Assembly: GCA_021613535.1 (NCBI GenBank)
Contig: CP075494.1
Location: 13,020,001 to 13,084,000 of the forward strand
Length of the DNA: 64,000 nt
DNA from: Adineta vaga
Lineage: Eukaryota; Rotifera
Reading direction: 5' to 3'
The translations under genes and the position numbers were made by a program. The notes under the pieces are model-generated. The model was not told where the DNA came from. It worked only from the letters and a program-made list of their open reading frames with translations, and searched no databases. Of this stretch, positions 22,679 to 35,040 are shown piece by piece. Within the stretch, counting starts at the first letter, position 1. Each line of letters opens with the position of its first letter.

Positions 22679-24767
22679 ATGGCTAAACAACGTCAAGCTA
22701 AACCCTATGTGGATCGTTTTAATGAAAGTGTTACTGGTTGGCATCAACCCAATGATCTTGATCTTGTCCGAGCCAAACCAACGTATACACGTATTGGTAC
22801 ACCGCCAAAATTACGAACGTATGTTAAGTTTATGTCATTTGAAAAAGCGAGAGAGAAGAATGTATGATCATGTCATCTGTGATTTTAGTTTGGTAACTCC
22901 ACCTGGTACGGAAGCCTATCGAAATACTTATAATTTACGAAGATTCAATAGTCCATTACCAACTCTTGATGATTTGCAGTAAATTTTTGATGACAAGAAC
23001 GATGCAAACTTACTTTTAATGAATCCATTTTTATTATTATTTAGAACTCCTCCAGTTCGACTTGATACCTGGGGACTTGAACCAGTCGATTATCGTTTAA
23101 ATCAAGATGTTCATTCATTTATTCGACAACCATCACCATTAAAAAATTATGGCCTTGCAAATAATAATCAAAAACAAAAAAAAGTAGCAAACACACATGT
23201 TTCTTTAAACATTTTTTTAAAGTAATTTCTCATTCTATTAGTCCTATATTGTCGTACCCCGTCTATCAACTCTCACTAGTCCACCTTTGAGTAACGATGG
23301 CATTGATAGTCGATTTTCTGTAACATCCAATCGAGCAGTAACAAGTCATATTGCTGATTCGCAATATAAATATTTAGAAAGAATTCAATCTTACTCACCT
23401 AACTATAAACATGTAAGTTATTGAAACGAATTTTCTTTCTTTTCTTTTCTTTTCTTCTTCTTTCATAAAACTGAAAGATTGACTAAAGATAAGAATAAGC
23501 AATGTAAATATTTATTCAGGAACCCTCCGATACAACTCATATCCGTAAAAATGAAGCATTTGCGAACCGTTTTATAGACGATTTTATTGATAAATGTATT
23601 GCTGATCAATTCGTACCAGATATTTTACTTGAAGTTTTAGGTGAACTTGATCGAGAAGTACGTTCCTTTATATACATATCTCATATTGATAATGGAAAAA
23701 AAAACATTCTTCTTATTTAAGCATAAGAAAACTCAAGACGCAAAAAATCCGAAATTTGAAGCGGATGATTATATTACTGAATTGAATAAACGTGTTGGTA
23801 TTAAAAGTGATAATACAAAGTAAGTTTGAATTGGACTTTCTGATCAATCAAATTTCATGTTTTTAGTTTATTTTCTGACGAGTGGATACGTGAATTGGAT
23901 TATCAACGTCCACAATTACCTTTAGCCGAAATCGACTCAAATCGACCATTACAAAAACGTTTAGAATTTCGAGATATTCTCTCTGAACAAACAGAAAAAC
24001 CATATAGTACTTATCGCGATATACGAGAACCCATGTTAACTGGTTTTGTTCGAGATGTTGTTGATTCCGAAGTGGAAAATATGACAACAGATTTAACACG
24101 TGAAACAGTAAATAATGCCGTAAGAATATTGAAGATTTCTTTATTCATTTAGGCAAGTTCTGTTTTGTTTTGTTTTTCATAAATAAATAGTTACGGAATG
24201 GCCGAGCTATGCACGAGATTTATCATGATATTGAATCGGAAACTGTTGGAGAACTATCGCGTGAAACTGTGCATGATACGACAAATACCGAAAAGAAATT
24301 TGTTAGTCAAGTTCAATTGAATTCAATTTCAAAATGTGCACAAAATAAATTATTAGATACTATCTTTCTCGATCAATTAATTGGCAAATATATTCGACAA
24401 AATGGTTCTGTTGTTGATGTTGATGATCTGTCTCGTTTCTTAGATGGTAAATTTCAATTTCAATATGTAGATAATCTTTATTTTCTGTGAATGATTTTCT
24501 ATTCTAGCTACAATACTTGATAATTTAATCTATCAATATCAAGATATAACTGAAAGTCGATCACGAACATTAGATAATTATGCTTTAAGAAAATTTCATT
24601 TGAATTCATTTATGAATATGGTAATAGAAAAGTGAAATGCTCATTTCATATAATTTTATTTTGTTTTACTTCATTTCTAGACAATGGATTTATTACTTAC
24701 TGAATTAAGTGCTAGTCTTATTGAAGATATGAAAGATTTAGATGAACAAGAACGTCGAATATTTTAA
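22679..24767 (+). CDS. Conserved-looking protein of unknown function, 10 exons
   Basis: Exons 22679-22818, 22889-22978, 23045-23183, 23242-23412, 23520-23657, 23722-23819, 23867-24119, 24191-24446, 24508-24620, 24681-24767; all phases agree and the product is about 494 aa. I do not recognise the family. The N-terminal third is Pro/Tyr/Arg-rich with short turn-like motifs (TPPKLRT, TPPGTEAYRN, TPPVRLDTWGLEPVDYRL), reminiscent in style of microtubule-associated or axonemal proteins. The C-terminal half is helical and acidic (DDFIDKCIADQFVPDILLEV, VRDVVDSEVENMTTDLTRE, repeated as a similar ESETVGELSRETVHDTTN). No signal peptide or membrane segment. Polyadenylation signals (aataaa) occur at about 25062 and 25103. 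The ATG at 22679 is the first in frame. Confidence 0.85.
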
Positions 24768-26142
24768 TTCGATAAGATATTTCATCACACCTATGAGATA
24801 GGACACACTGAATAATAGGACTTTTTCTTGCTTTTTTGTGATATATATTTACTATTGCTTATTGTATTTCTCTTTGATATTATTGATCAACACGTGCTCA
24901 TGTGTGGAGTTAGTTTTTTCTTTTCTATTAACAAATCTATTGAAAGCTTTTTTTGTGGATTTCTATTCTTCTTCACATCAATTTTTTTTACGAGAACAAA
25001 ATTCAATTTTTGCTTGCTATAATTCAGTGTTATTGCATGCTTGTATATTTATTGGATTGAAATAAACATCTGTATGATATTATAAAACACTTTTACGCTG
25101 TCAATAAAAGGAATATAATGTTCTTTAGCAAAGAACACACGTAATAGTGTCGCAGATGCTTCAATTCTTTTAAAAACTTGTTAAATATGAACTCATTTTG
25201 CTGTCACCTCTCATCCTATAATTTGTTCTGATTATCAAAATGATCTTGTCATTCTTAGTGTTGATGTAATTCAATACTATTTGATCAGGTGAACATCAGT
25301 GCTGGTGAGAATTGAATTAATTTATGACATTTGATACTATTTAAATGAAAGAGATATAGTTAAAAATAGAAAAGTTGAATCTTTGGATTGTGCAATGCGA
25401 GATTTCATCAAAATAAAAAAGATAAATGATCTATAAACTACAATTTTGTTTCGTTCTGAGTTGAACTGATAACATCTTTTCCGACCATCATCGAAGAAAT
25501 CCGATGTGGTAATAAGATAATTAGACTATTTATTTTCTTTTATGACGTTGTTGATAGTTTATTTAGTTTCATCAATATCCCCGAAGATAAGTATTCTGTT
25601 CATGATCTAACACTATCTTGGTTCAATGTCAACAAAATAGCATAAACTTTTCCTAAGAAACAAATTCATTCATACACGACTAATAAGATGTTCGTCGTTC
25701 TTTGAATTCATTTATATGACCGCATTCTTATACAACAAGTTAGTCATACGATTAATTACAATGTGTAATATAGTTGTGTGCGTGTTCATCCACTAAACAG
25801 ATGTGCATAATAAGTAGACCTTCGAGTATGCTATTGTTTTTCCTAAGCAAAAGAAGATGACTAGCAAAATATTTATATATTCATTCATGAAGAATTCGAT
25901 ATGATATAATATGAACTATATTCTGTATTGTTTTACTAATAGAATTCTTTTTATATTTAAGAAAACTGAATTGATGATTATTGAAATACACAATAAGAAC
26001 AAAAAAAACGACTTCTTCATTCTAATTGAATAACAGAAAATGCACACATTATTCAAGACCAAAAGCGGGAGTAAATTGAGAGAGAAAAATCGAGATATAT
26101 AACATTTATCACAGGATGTGTATTCTCTATTAGATCGTTTAT
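24768..26142. other. Intergenic, convergent 3' regions, nothing recognised
   Basis: This lies between the 3' ends of a plus-strand and a minus-strand gene. It is AT-rich with stop-dense frames and AATAAA-like signals near 25062 and 25103. A Phe-rich frame at 24828-25065 is low complexity and is not called. Confidence 0.6.
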
Positions 26143-26979
26143 CTAAGTGGTTTGAAATTGAGCAAGACGAGTTTGAAAGGCAACTTTACGGCGAGCTTTA
26201 TCTTCTTCCAAACGACGTCGTTGTTCTTGTTCTTCACGAATCTCTCTTTGAAATTTATCTCCTTCTCGAATAGCAGCAACCTAAATTATAAAAATTGATT
26301 TCAATCATCAGCATGAATTTCAATACTTACTTTTGCTTCGAAGAAATTCTTTGCACCACCGACACCTTCTTTGGCTACATCAATTTCTACAAGCATCGAA
26401 TAAAGTTGTTGTAGAACAGATGCAATTGTAGATTTTTCATTTTCAATTTCACCAGTACTTGACATTGCTTTTCGAAAGATGAGCAAGAACTAAATAGAAT
26501 AGAAGATATAGAGTACACGATGATGGGTAGAAAAAGATCATATTTACTTCTCGAAACGAAATTTTGCCATCTTGATCTTCATCAACTTGTTTAATCATTT
26601 CTTTTAAACCTAAATGTGTTTGTGGCATACCAAGTTTTTCCATCATAATCTTTAATTCATTGAAATTAAGTGATTTATCTCTGTCTGTATCATATCTACA
26701 ACAAGAATGAAAATTTCTATCTTTATCCTCTTAAAATTCTTACTTTTCAAATGTTTGCATTAAACTTTGAATTTGTTTTCGTGAAAATTCTGTATATTCT
26801 GTATAAGGATTGAATACCGATGATCGTTGATATTCACAACTTGCTGATGAAGATGACAAAGGTGAATCAGGATCATCAGTTGTTCCTGTACCATTAATCG
26901 ATGATGTTTCCGATGATGATTCAGCTGATTCAATTCGACGTATTCGTCGACTAAGTTTTTGTGCTAAATCAGCATCCAT
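26143..26979 (-). CDS. EFHD2: EF-hand domain protein, swiprosin-like (EFHD1/EFHD2)
   Basis: Exons 26744-26979, 26548-26695, 26331-26489, 26143-26280; about 226 aa, close to the human length of 240. Swiprosins bind Ca2+ and actin and modulate actin bundling and immune or mitochondrial signalling. After a Ser-rich N-terminus come two EF-hands with canonical loops, DTDRDKSLNFNE and DEDQDGKISFRE, then the family-typical segment with KNFFEAKV and a C-terminal coiled coil (KFQREIREEQEQRRRLEEDK). An aattcc-type exon structure is absent from the loops themselves; each EF loop is intact. The paralogue (1 or 2) cannot be decided. 5' untranslated exons may exist upstream. Confidence 0.93.
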
Positions 26980-29189
26980 AACGATAAATTATTTTTCTTT
27001 CTTCTTTTTTTTTCTAAAACATAACAATGGTGATATTTTTGAAAGAATTTAGTTGAAAATATAATGATGTGTAGACAGCAATTTCGAAGGGTGTTGTGTC
27101 ATACATAAGCTCTCAATATAATATCGAGGATTATCTATCTCTTTGAATGGAAAAGAAAAGAAGAAAGCAGAAAGAAGAGAAAATGTCGAGTGGGACGGCG
27201 GTACATTGTATAAAACATTGTAAGAGAAAAGAAAGAAAGAGCGAGATTGATCTCCTATCTCTTTATCCTTTCGTCTGACATCGATGTACAGTGTCGTTCA
27301 TTATTTTCTCTTCCAAGGTTACGATTATTAAGAATGCATGTAACTGACAAAAAAAGATAGTCGACTTGTTATTAATTTCAACTGTCATACGAAGAGAAGA
27401 AAAAACGTTCGATAAACCTGTCTGGACACTAACATCAAATAACAATTCCTTCATTGGCTTACTCGTTTTCGTTCTCTTGCGAGTGTGACATATATACGTA
27501 TAGAAAAAGTGTAAAAGACGAAAGAAGCAAAGTGCAAGCATGTTTTCGTATACGAATCGATACGATTACATCATTTCAATATGACATGTCCAACTGACTA
27601 TGTCAGTAAAGAAATTGATGTCCTCATCTTTTCTTTTTCTCCAAAGAAATGGCAATGGCATGACGCAGTGTGGCGATGTTCGAAGAAAAGAAAGAAAGGG
27701 AGAAAGAAAGAAAGAAAGAAAGAGGGGAAAATAACGAACCAAAATGCTGACCTTCGTGTTCATTTTTGACATCTGTCCATACATAAATATATGTACATAT
27801 ATAGAAACTCAAGAAAGCAATAGCAGTATACTCATCTACTTCAAAAGAGAATGGGCTTCTCTCGTGTGCGTGTGTGTTTGTTGCTGATGGCTAACACAAT
27901 AGTTACCGACAAACTATTAACACATTTTGCAGCTGCTGTTCCTAATGTTGACTGTGTAATAACTGACCTCTGATGAATCCAACTTCTCTATCAAGAAAAA
28001 GACTATCTTTAGTGAGAAGAATCATTTGTACAACCATTGATCTTTGACTTTTTTTTTTAAATGTGTCAATGAAGTATGAATAAGTTTTATATGTACTCAA
28101 ATTCGAACAAGATCAGTCAATATTGATAGAAAAACATCAACGAATAGTCAATCAGTTTATTCGTCTTACTTCCGTCTTCTTATCACACTTCGTAAAATAA
28201 ACAATCGAACCTATTCGATAATGATGGAAAGAATCTCTCTAAATGTATTTGTTGTTTTTTCTCTTTTCATAACTTACACAAGGAAGCAAATGAACTACAT
28301 CGTAGTCATAGAAGAGCTATAACATTTCTAAGGAGAAAAGAACGAGTCGATCTGTTCCCTATAGAAATATCCATATGATTGTCTCTAGTGGAACATTGTT
28401 GGCTCGTCAATGTTTCATTAGTGAGTAGGAATTTAGTATGAGTAAGCTCGTATGCGTGACATCGATTTCATCATCGATTAATGTTGTCAAATTGATTAAT
28501 ATGGACTTTCATCATTCATTTTGACATAGATAATGAGATTATGAAAGATAAGTGAAGGTTCTTGTCAATGGTTTGCATAATAGATAGCTTTATATTTGGA
28601 ATAGATACGAATCTCTGTTCATTGACTGATGTTAAAATTTCATACTTACTTCTTTTTCAACTCAATAGAAGCAATCGATAATATTTGAAAGTGATTTTGT
28701 TCTTTCTTTCGTATTTTTTTACAATGTGAAGATAAACAAACCGTTTTGTGACATATGCTATTTTAAGATGAGAAAGGAACTGAAATTTTTCAATACTGAC
28801 TCAACAAAATCATGATATCTTCTCGCATTACTTCAAATTGTTTGAAACATGAAAAATCATGAATAGTATATATTTTTTTGAATCTACTTACATAGTAGGA
28901 TTTATCTTAGTATAAAGCTTAGCCTATTTGGCATGAATGATCATCATTAGAAGATTCTATTTCAAATCATATAGTACTGTAGGCAAATATTGAATAACTT
29001 CTTGTAAAATACATTATATTCTATTCCATATAATGAGCAAGAATGTATAAATAAGTATATATGTGTAGCAAATAGGAACAAACAAAATTAGCATATATTG
29101 GAAATTAATAAAAAAAGAAAAGAAAACGAGAAAGAGGAACATAGTCACGGCATGGACGGGAAAAGGAATGACCTGGTTATATCATGTTT
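26980..29189. other. Intergenic, nothing recognised apart from simple repeats
   Basis: A (GAAA)n tract at about 27690-27722 produces low-complexity frames on both strands. No exon-like segment with splice support, no tRNA-like fold and no transposon signature were seen. A splice acceptor just upstream of the EFHD ATG (near 27015) suggests that an untranslated first exon lies here. Confidence 0.55.
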
Positions 29190-32100
29190 TTATATATTTA
29201 ATTGATATCGTTGCCAATTGTTTTCTAAAAGAAACATATAGTTAGAAGTTTAGAAACCTTATATTAAAGTTTATTTTTTTGTAACTGAAGAGAATAGAAA
29301 AGAGTCGCGAGCGATTTTCATGTTTCTTACCATGTTGGTTTTTTGTTGGAAAAGGTTCTGTGAAAAAAAAGGTAGTGTGGTTGGTCATTTCGCTGATTCT
29401 CTTAATGGATATTCATAAAAAGAAAAAAATATTTACTTACGATTTTCAGTAGCATTGATAGCACCTTGAATAGCAGTTGCCCATTGTCCAGCTTCTCGAT
29501 CTTCGAAACCGTACAACTAGAAAGTAAAAGACAAACAGAGATAATTTTACTTCATTTGAACTATCGATATGATAAAAAGATTCGGAGAATTCTGAATGAT
29601 TTCATCATTAATCTATCAGACTAGATTATATGCATTCTATGAAAGATAATTTACGTGATAATGTTTGGCATTATTCTGTCGAGTTGCCCATGTAAGTTCC
29701 AAGGATGATCCATGTTTTGGATCGTCATACTGAAGTACTTTTGCTCCTAAAAAAATTCATGAAATCATGTTGATAAATATAATTGGAATTCATGTTTCTT
29801 ACCGTTTAGATTAATTGCTTTAGATGGTATTCGATCATGTTCATTTTTATGCATCAATAGTACATTCTTTGATAGAACACAATAGTAACGTTCAACTCGT
29901 TTAAAGAATGATTCTATATTATTTTGAATTGAAAAAAGTTTATTTTAAATATGAATTAGAATCCGACTTACCTCGATTTTGTTTTCGAAGCCATCCTTTT
30001 ATTGTATTTTGATATTGTGAAGCTGGATGCGTTGCTTCATGTGTTGTAACATAAATTGAGGTTGATTCATCATATCGCGTTGGTTTTGTACCTAATTCTA
30101 ATGAAGCTGTTTTATGGGATGGATTTAATGCTTGTTCGGTTTGAGATGTTTTCCGTGGTATTACTTCTAAACTGCGATGTAAATTCGAATTTCTAGCGGA
30201 TAATCCGATACTATTTCCTGTATTTAAATTGTTTGTATCGGGCTGTTTTGATAATGATAAAGATAAAGTTGTTGATGACGATGATAATGAAGCTGAACGT
30301 TGTACTTTATTAGTTGATGTTTGTTGTCGTCTAGTTTGTGCATCAATATCATCGTTTTCATCGTCATCACCATGCATACTTGTGAGAACTTGATCGATGG
30401 AAATTTCTTTTCCAGTTACTCTTGGATCTGAACGACGAACTTCAGATATGTTATAGTATGCTGATGAATTATTTGACTCGCCGGTATTTGATTGATGAAT
30501 CATATCATTAAGACGACTCGAAGCAGCGGGTCGTTCTACTAAAGGTACGGATGTTGCTAATTGAGTAGCTATCGTTGAAGCTGATATGTCTGCTACAGGA
30601 CGTTCTTGATTGCCTGGAATAACTATTCATGATAGGAAAGAGAATAGGTCAAGAAAATGTCGATATTAATCAGACAACGTACTTTTGATAAGTTTTGAAA
30701 CGGTTGGGTCATGTTCATTGCTAACGAATGGTGCATGTTGATCAAGTCGAGGAGCAGGAGTCTACAAAGTAGAAGAATTAAATATGTAATACTTGAGGGC
30801 GAACTTTAACACTATTTCATTGTTTTACTGTATAGAGCAAAATTCGCGAGATCTACTCTCAGAGCTTAGCATTCGATAAAAAATTGAAACTTTGGTTTTC
30901 GTAAATATATGATGAACTGCGGAGGATTTTATTCGCAATCCCTCAAGGCTCTTTCACTTTTATGTCCTGCAGCGAGTAACTATATTGTGTTCGAACCTTT
31001 TTACTTGATCGTTTGCTATTGTCAGTAGTAACGGATGATGTTGTTGAAAATTTTCGATTTCCTGATATGTCATTCAATGTTTGTTGTTGATCGTCAAAGT
31101 CCGATATTTTTCGATCTAAAAATGAGAATTAAATTGAATAAAACTCAATGTTTCCTTCTCTTTCGTTTTTACCAGTTGATTCTTCTGCTTCTGTTGTTAG
31201 ATATTTCTTTTGTTCATGAAATGATAATCGATCTCGAAAATGATCACGTTCTGTTTCAATTTTCGATATTTTACTTTTCAATCGTTCAATAACTTCATCT
31301 TGTTGTCGAATGATATATGTTTGTTGATGAATCATATTTTCAAGATTTTTTAATTTCAATTCCAATTTATCACTAAATTTTTGTGCATCTGTTTCTAATT
31401 GTCGACCAATTTTTTGAACAAGTGTTGTTAATTTCTTTTCAATCATTTGATTTTCATCGGTGGTTAAATGATTTGAATTCGTCATAACAATACCTGAATC
31501 ACTGCCAACTGTTGAATGACGATCTGTTTGAATCGATTTATAAGGCGATAATTCACTCTCCCGTTGTGGAGTTAAATATGATTTCTCGTTGACATTCAAA
31601 TTAGTCGTCGTTGTAAAATGTGGTTGACGATTATGCATTGATAGATTATCAAGAGTTGGACTTGTAAAATGTGTTGAATTAGGTATGGACGATTCAGTCG
31701 GAGGTGATTGTGTTGATTCATATATATGACTGGTGTAACGTAAACCATTATTATATTGAGACGAAAATTGTCGATCAGAATTAATTGGCGGAGATACTAG
31801 ATGATAAAAAGAACATTCAGTATTGATAAAACTATTAGATGAAAGTTGATGAGAGAATTTTAAGAATGTTAATTGATGTTTTTCATTGGTTGAAGTCATT
31901 CTGTAAGAGTAATGAAAGTTTATCTGTTTTCTTGCCTACCAAACAAATTGACTTTGACGATGAGAAGCTATTCGATTGTTAAATTTTTTATGTTATTCAA
32001 GTGCTTTATTTGGTTGAAAAGAATTTCATGACTAAATAGCTTTATAAATCTTCAAAATTAATATCGGTTGTAAAACTGCGGTTTAGATAACGAGTAAGAA

Positions 32101-33531
32101 AATGAAAAAGATTTCAATCCATGCACTGTATATTGATTCTCAAAATGGGAACAAGGACTAAGTTAGTTATTATTTACTTTGATAACCGTTGATATTGATT
32201 TCATTGGGTGTACGACCATTTTTCATTGCAGCAAATTCTTTCAGTGGTGTATATTGATAATTAGCTTGAAACATACCTATGGATGTATTTTCGTCGTTCA
32301 TATGCGAGTTTCTTTGTTGTTGAATACGTTGAATTGACTTACTATCATCCATAAAATGACCTAGACATATAGAAAGACAAATAGTATATGATAAGAGATG
32401 TATAAAAACGAAATAACAAAATTGAACAGGAAAGAGAACATTTGAAAGGGATTTATATTTGTTCATATGATGATGATAAGCATAGATATAGATGAATATT
32501 CGATTGATTGTTCAATCAAACGAAGAAAAAAAAGGAATATTTACCGATTTGATAGATTTTGTGTATTTAGAAATGTGAAACCAATTTTTTTCCTGTCATT
32601 ACTCTATAAGGATTCTTTGTTTTTAACACACTCTTGAAGTGAAGGTGAATGTATAATAAATGAGAAAATTTAAATGAAAAATTACCGTTTGTCTGTGTAG
32701 AATTTTGTTCATCAATATCATTCGATTTCGTTAATTTTTGGGGTGATTGTTGTTGTTGTTGTTGTTGTTGTTTTTCTTCGAAATATCGAATCACATTCAC
32801 AACTGTTGTATCTTTTGTTGGTGTTGCATTTAATTTCGATGGAACATTAGCAAAATCACGATAATCAGCTTCCGAAGCATTCGGTGATTTAATTTTTATT
32901 CCACCATTTGTTTGTCGTTGATGAGAATTTGTTGTTGATTCGGTATTACTATCATCACATTTGTCACAAATAAATTGAGCATTTTCACCATAATGTGTAA
33001 TCATTTCGGGTTTTATGCAACGCCAATGATATGATCCGTCACAAATGCGACCTTCAGAGAACAAAAGAAAGTAAAAACTAGTAAATAGGCAAATAAATTC
33101 AAATCAATATACGAACAGATAAGAATTTCTTCAAAAGAATATAAAAGACGTTTGCAGATATTACATGTTGTTTGTGACGCTGTAGAATTTATTGGAGAAA
33201 TTCCATAGGAATTGATCGGAAGGGCTTTCGTTGATGTTGTCATTAATGAATTAGTTTCGGAAGATTTAGACAAAAGTGAAGATGATCGGGATAAAATTGG
33301 CGGAACTAAACCTAAAGAGAAAAAAAACATTTTTTCTATATTTAATAATACGTTTTTTTTTTCTCCTGAAGAATTTGTCAAATGTTTGGTCTCTTTCGAT
33401 GTTTTTTCATACACTCTCATATCTTCTGAAGACCTACATCGAACTGTCAACTACTACCATAAATGTACACACTTACATCGAACGCGAAGAACATAGTTTG
33501 GCAATTCTGGTAATGAAGTTGAGCTCATCAT
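29190..33531 (-). CDS. PHD finger - coiled coil - PH domain protein
   Basis: Thirteen exons in agreeing phase: 33477-33531, 33117-33311, 32686-33051, 32178-32360, 31173-31796, 30997-31115, 30683-30761, 29972-30622, 29803-29913, 29655-29746, 29441-29516, 29331-29357, 29190-29224; about 870 aa. Splicing exons 2 and 3 rebuilds a full PHD-type zinc finger: CNICK ... CRICDGSYHWRC ... CDKC (near residues 70-125). Then come disordered Ser/Asn-rich and poly-Gln sequence, a coiled coil (KLELKLKNLENMIHQQ, VIERLKSKISKIETERDHF) and a C-terminal PH domain (GWLRKQNRESFFKRVERYYC ... EDREAGQWATAIQGAI). PHD fingers usually read histone tails; PH domains usually bind phosphoinositides at membranes. I know no standard family with this combination. 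Exon 12 is only 27 bp. Donors of exons 2 and 6 are the unusual gttcg type. Confidence 0.83.
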
Positions 33532-35040
33532 TTCACGAAACAAAAGAAGAAAATAAAAAAAAACCGAGAAGAGATGAAATTTTCTTTTTCTATAATATAT
33601 TCGTTTTTACTATTCCTTATCATTAATCTCAATTCATTCCATTCATTGATGAAAAAGAGCATACAATTTTACGACTTTTTTTCACTTGAATGATGATAAA
33701 AATTGCTTTGTAAAGTCGTATAAACGTTCTTATTCGTTTTGAACTGATTTAAACCACATACCTTTTGCAAATATTTGAGACTTACAAAAGATCTGATGAT
33801 GAATTTCGTTCAATCATCAAAATCTATGAGAATGAAACAATATATGATTTATTTCGTTCGATTTCTACCGCGATTTTTCGTTCGTCGATTTCGTTGAGAA
33901 GAATTTTATGTTACTCTTCTATTCAAGTGTTTTTGTTTCTCAATCAATCCTGATTATTACTTTACTTTTACCCTCTGTCTTCATTTTTTTTTCTTTGCTC
34001 AACTACGAATGGAAAATTGTTCCATATGAATCATAACTAGAAGTTTTCACGAGACTTACCATGATCATCTTCATGTGATATGAATGAACAGAATAAAAAA
34101 AGAAAGAAAGAGAGGTCAATGTTTTACGTGCCAATTTCTTTCGCTTCTGATTTTTCGCCTTTTTCTCTTTGTATTCCTTTTCTTTTGAATTAAATATATA
34201 AGAACAGAAGAAGAAGAAGAAGAAATAGAGAATATATAAATGTATTGGCACTCACTATATTACTATTCTTTAGACTTGTACACCAATATATATATATATG
34301 TCAAAAGTAAGAACGAAAACGAAGTAGTATTTATTTTTTTTAAAGAAAGGCAAGCAAACGTTAGAACTACTACTAAATATACCGTATTGTAAAAGAAGAG
34401 AACATATTGAATGGCACTCATGTGCTTTTCGTTCTTTAGTATGACGACCACCTGTTGTCAATCGATAATCGCATATATAGAACTATAGATTGCATCAACT
34501 GAAGGTTCATGTCTTTCTCTTTTTTCATTGTTTGCCCACAATGAAACAGACATACATATCCATTATAAGAATAAAATATGAAACAAAGAAGAAATGAAAC
34601 TTTTTTTCAAAAAAAAAATAAATATTCACTTTCTTCTGACCTTCCCTGTCAAAGTACAATTAACCTTCACTTACCTTGAATAATAATCCAGCAGACAATT
34701 ACTTTTTTTCGATGATGATCGATTTAAACAAAGAAATTTCTTTTTTTTTCCTTTTTTCTTACAAAATATTTATTTATATAGCTTTCTCTGTTTCTATTTG
34801 ATGTGTCATACATTAGAAGGGATTAAAAGTCGTGACTAATATTTGTATATATATATATATATGTATATAAAGATTCTTTTTTCTTTTTATCAAATTTGAA
34901 GAAGGAAAAAATTACATAATAAACATTCAATAATGTCAAAGTAAAGTATAATCCACTTGAAGATTGGTGAAACATTTTACGTTGATAATTCATATATCAA
35001 ACATCGTTTTTACATAATCATAGAAAGAAAAACAGCAAAT
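33532..35040. other. Intergenic, nothing recognised
   Basis: AT-rich, with a (GAA)n run near 34208-34224, TA repeats at about 34288-34302 and 34848-34862, and several poly-A/T runs. It holds the promoter of the PHD-PH gene on the left and the 3' UTR of the first ART-TM-LamG gene on the right. No exon-like segment found. Confidence 0.6.

Noticed and set aside
27581-27812. Lys/Glu-rich frames
   Set aside because: Come from the (GAAA)n microsatellite.
31797-31899. Met-led N-terminal extension (start at 31899) of the coiled-coil exon
   Set aside because: A ctag acceptor at 31797-31798 and matching phase with the exon ending at 32178 show that this is intron sequence read through.
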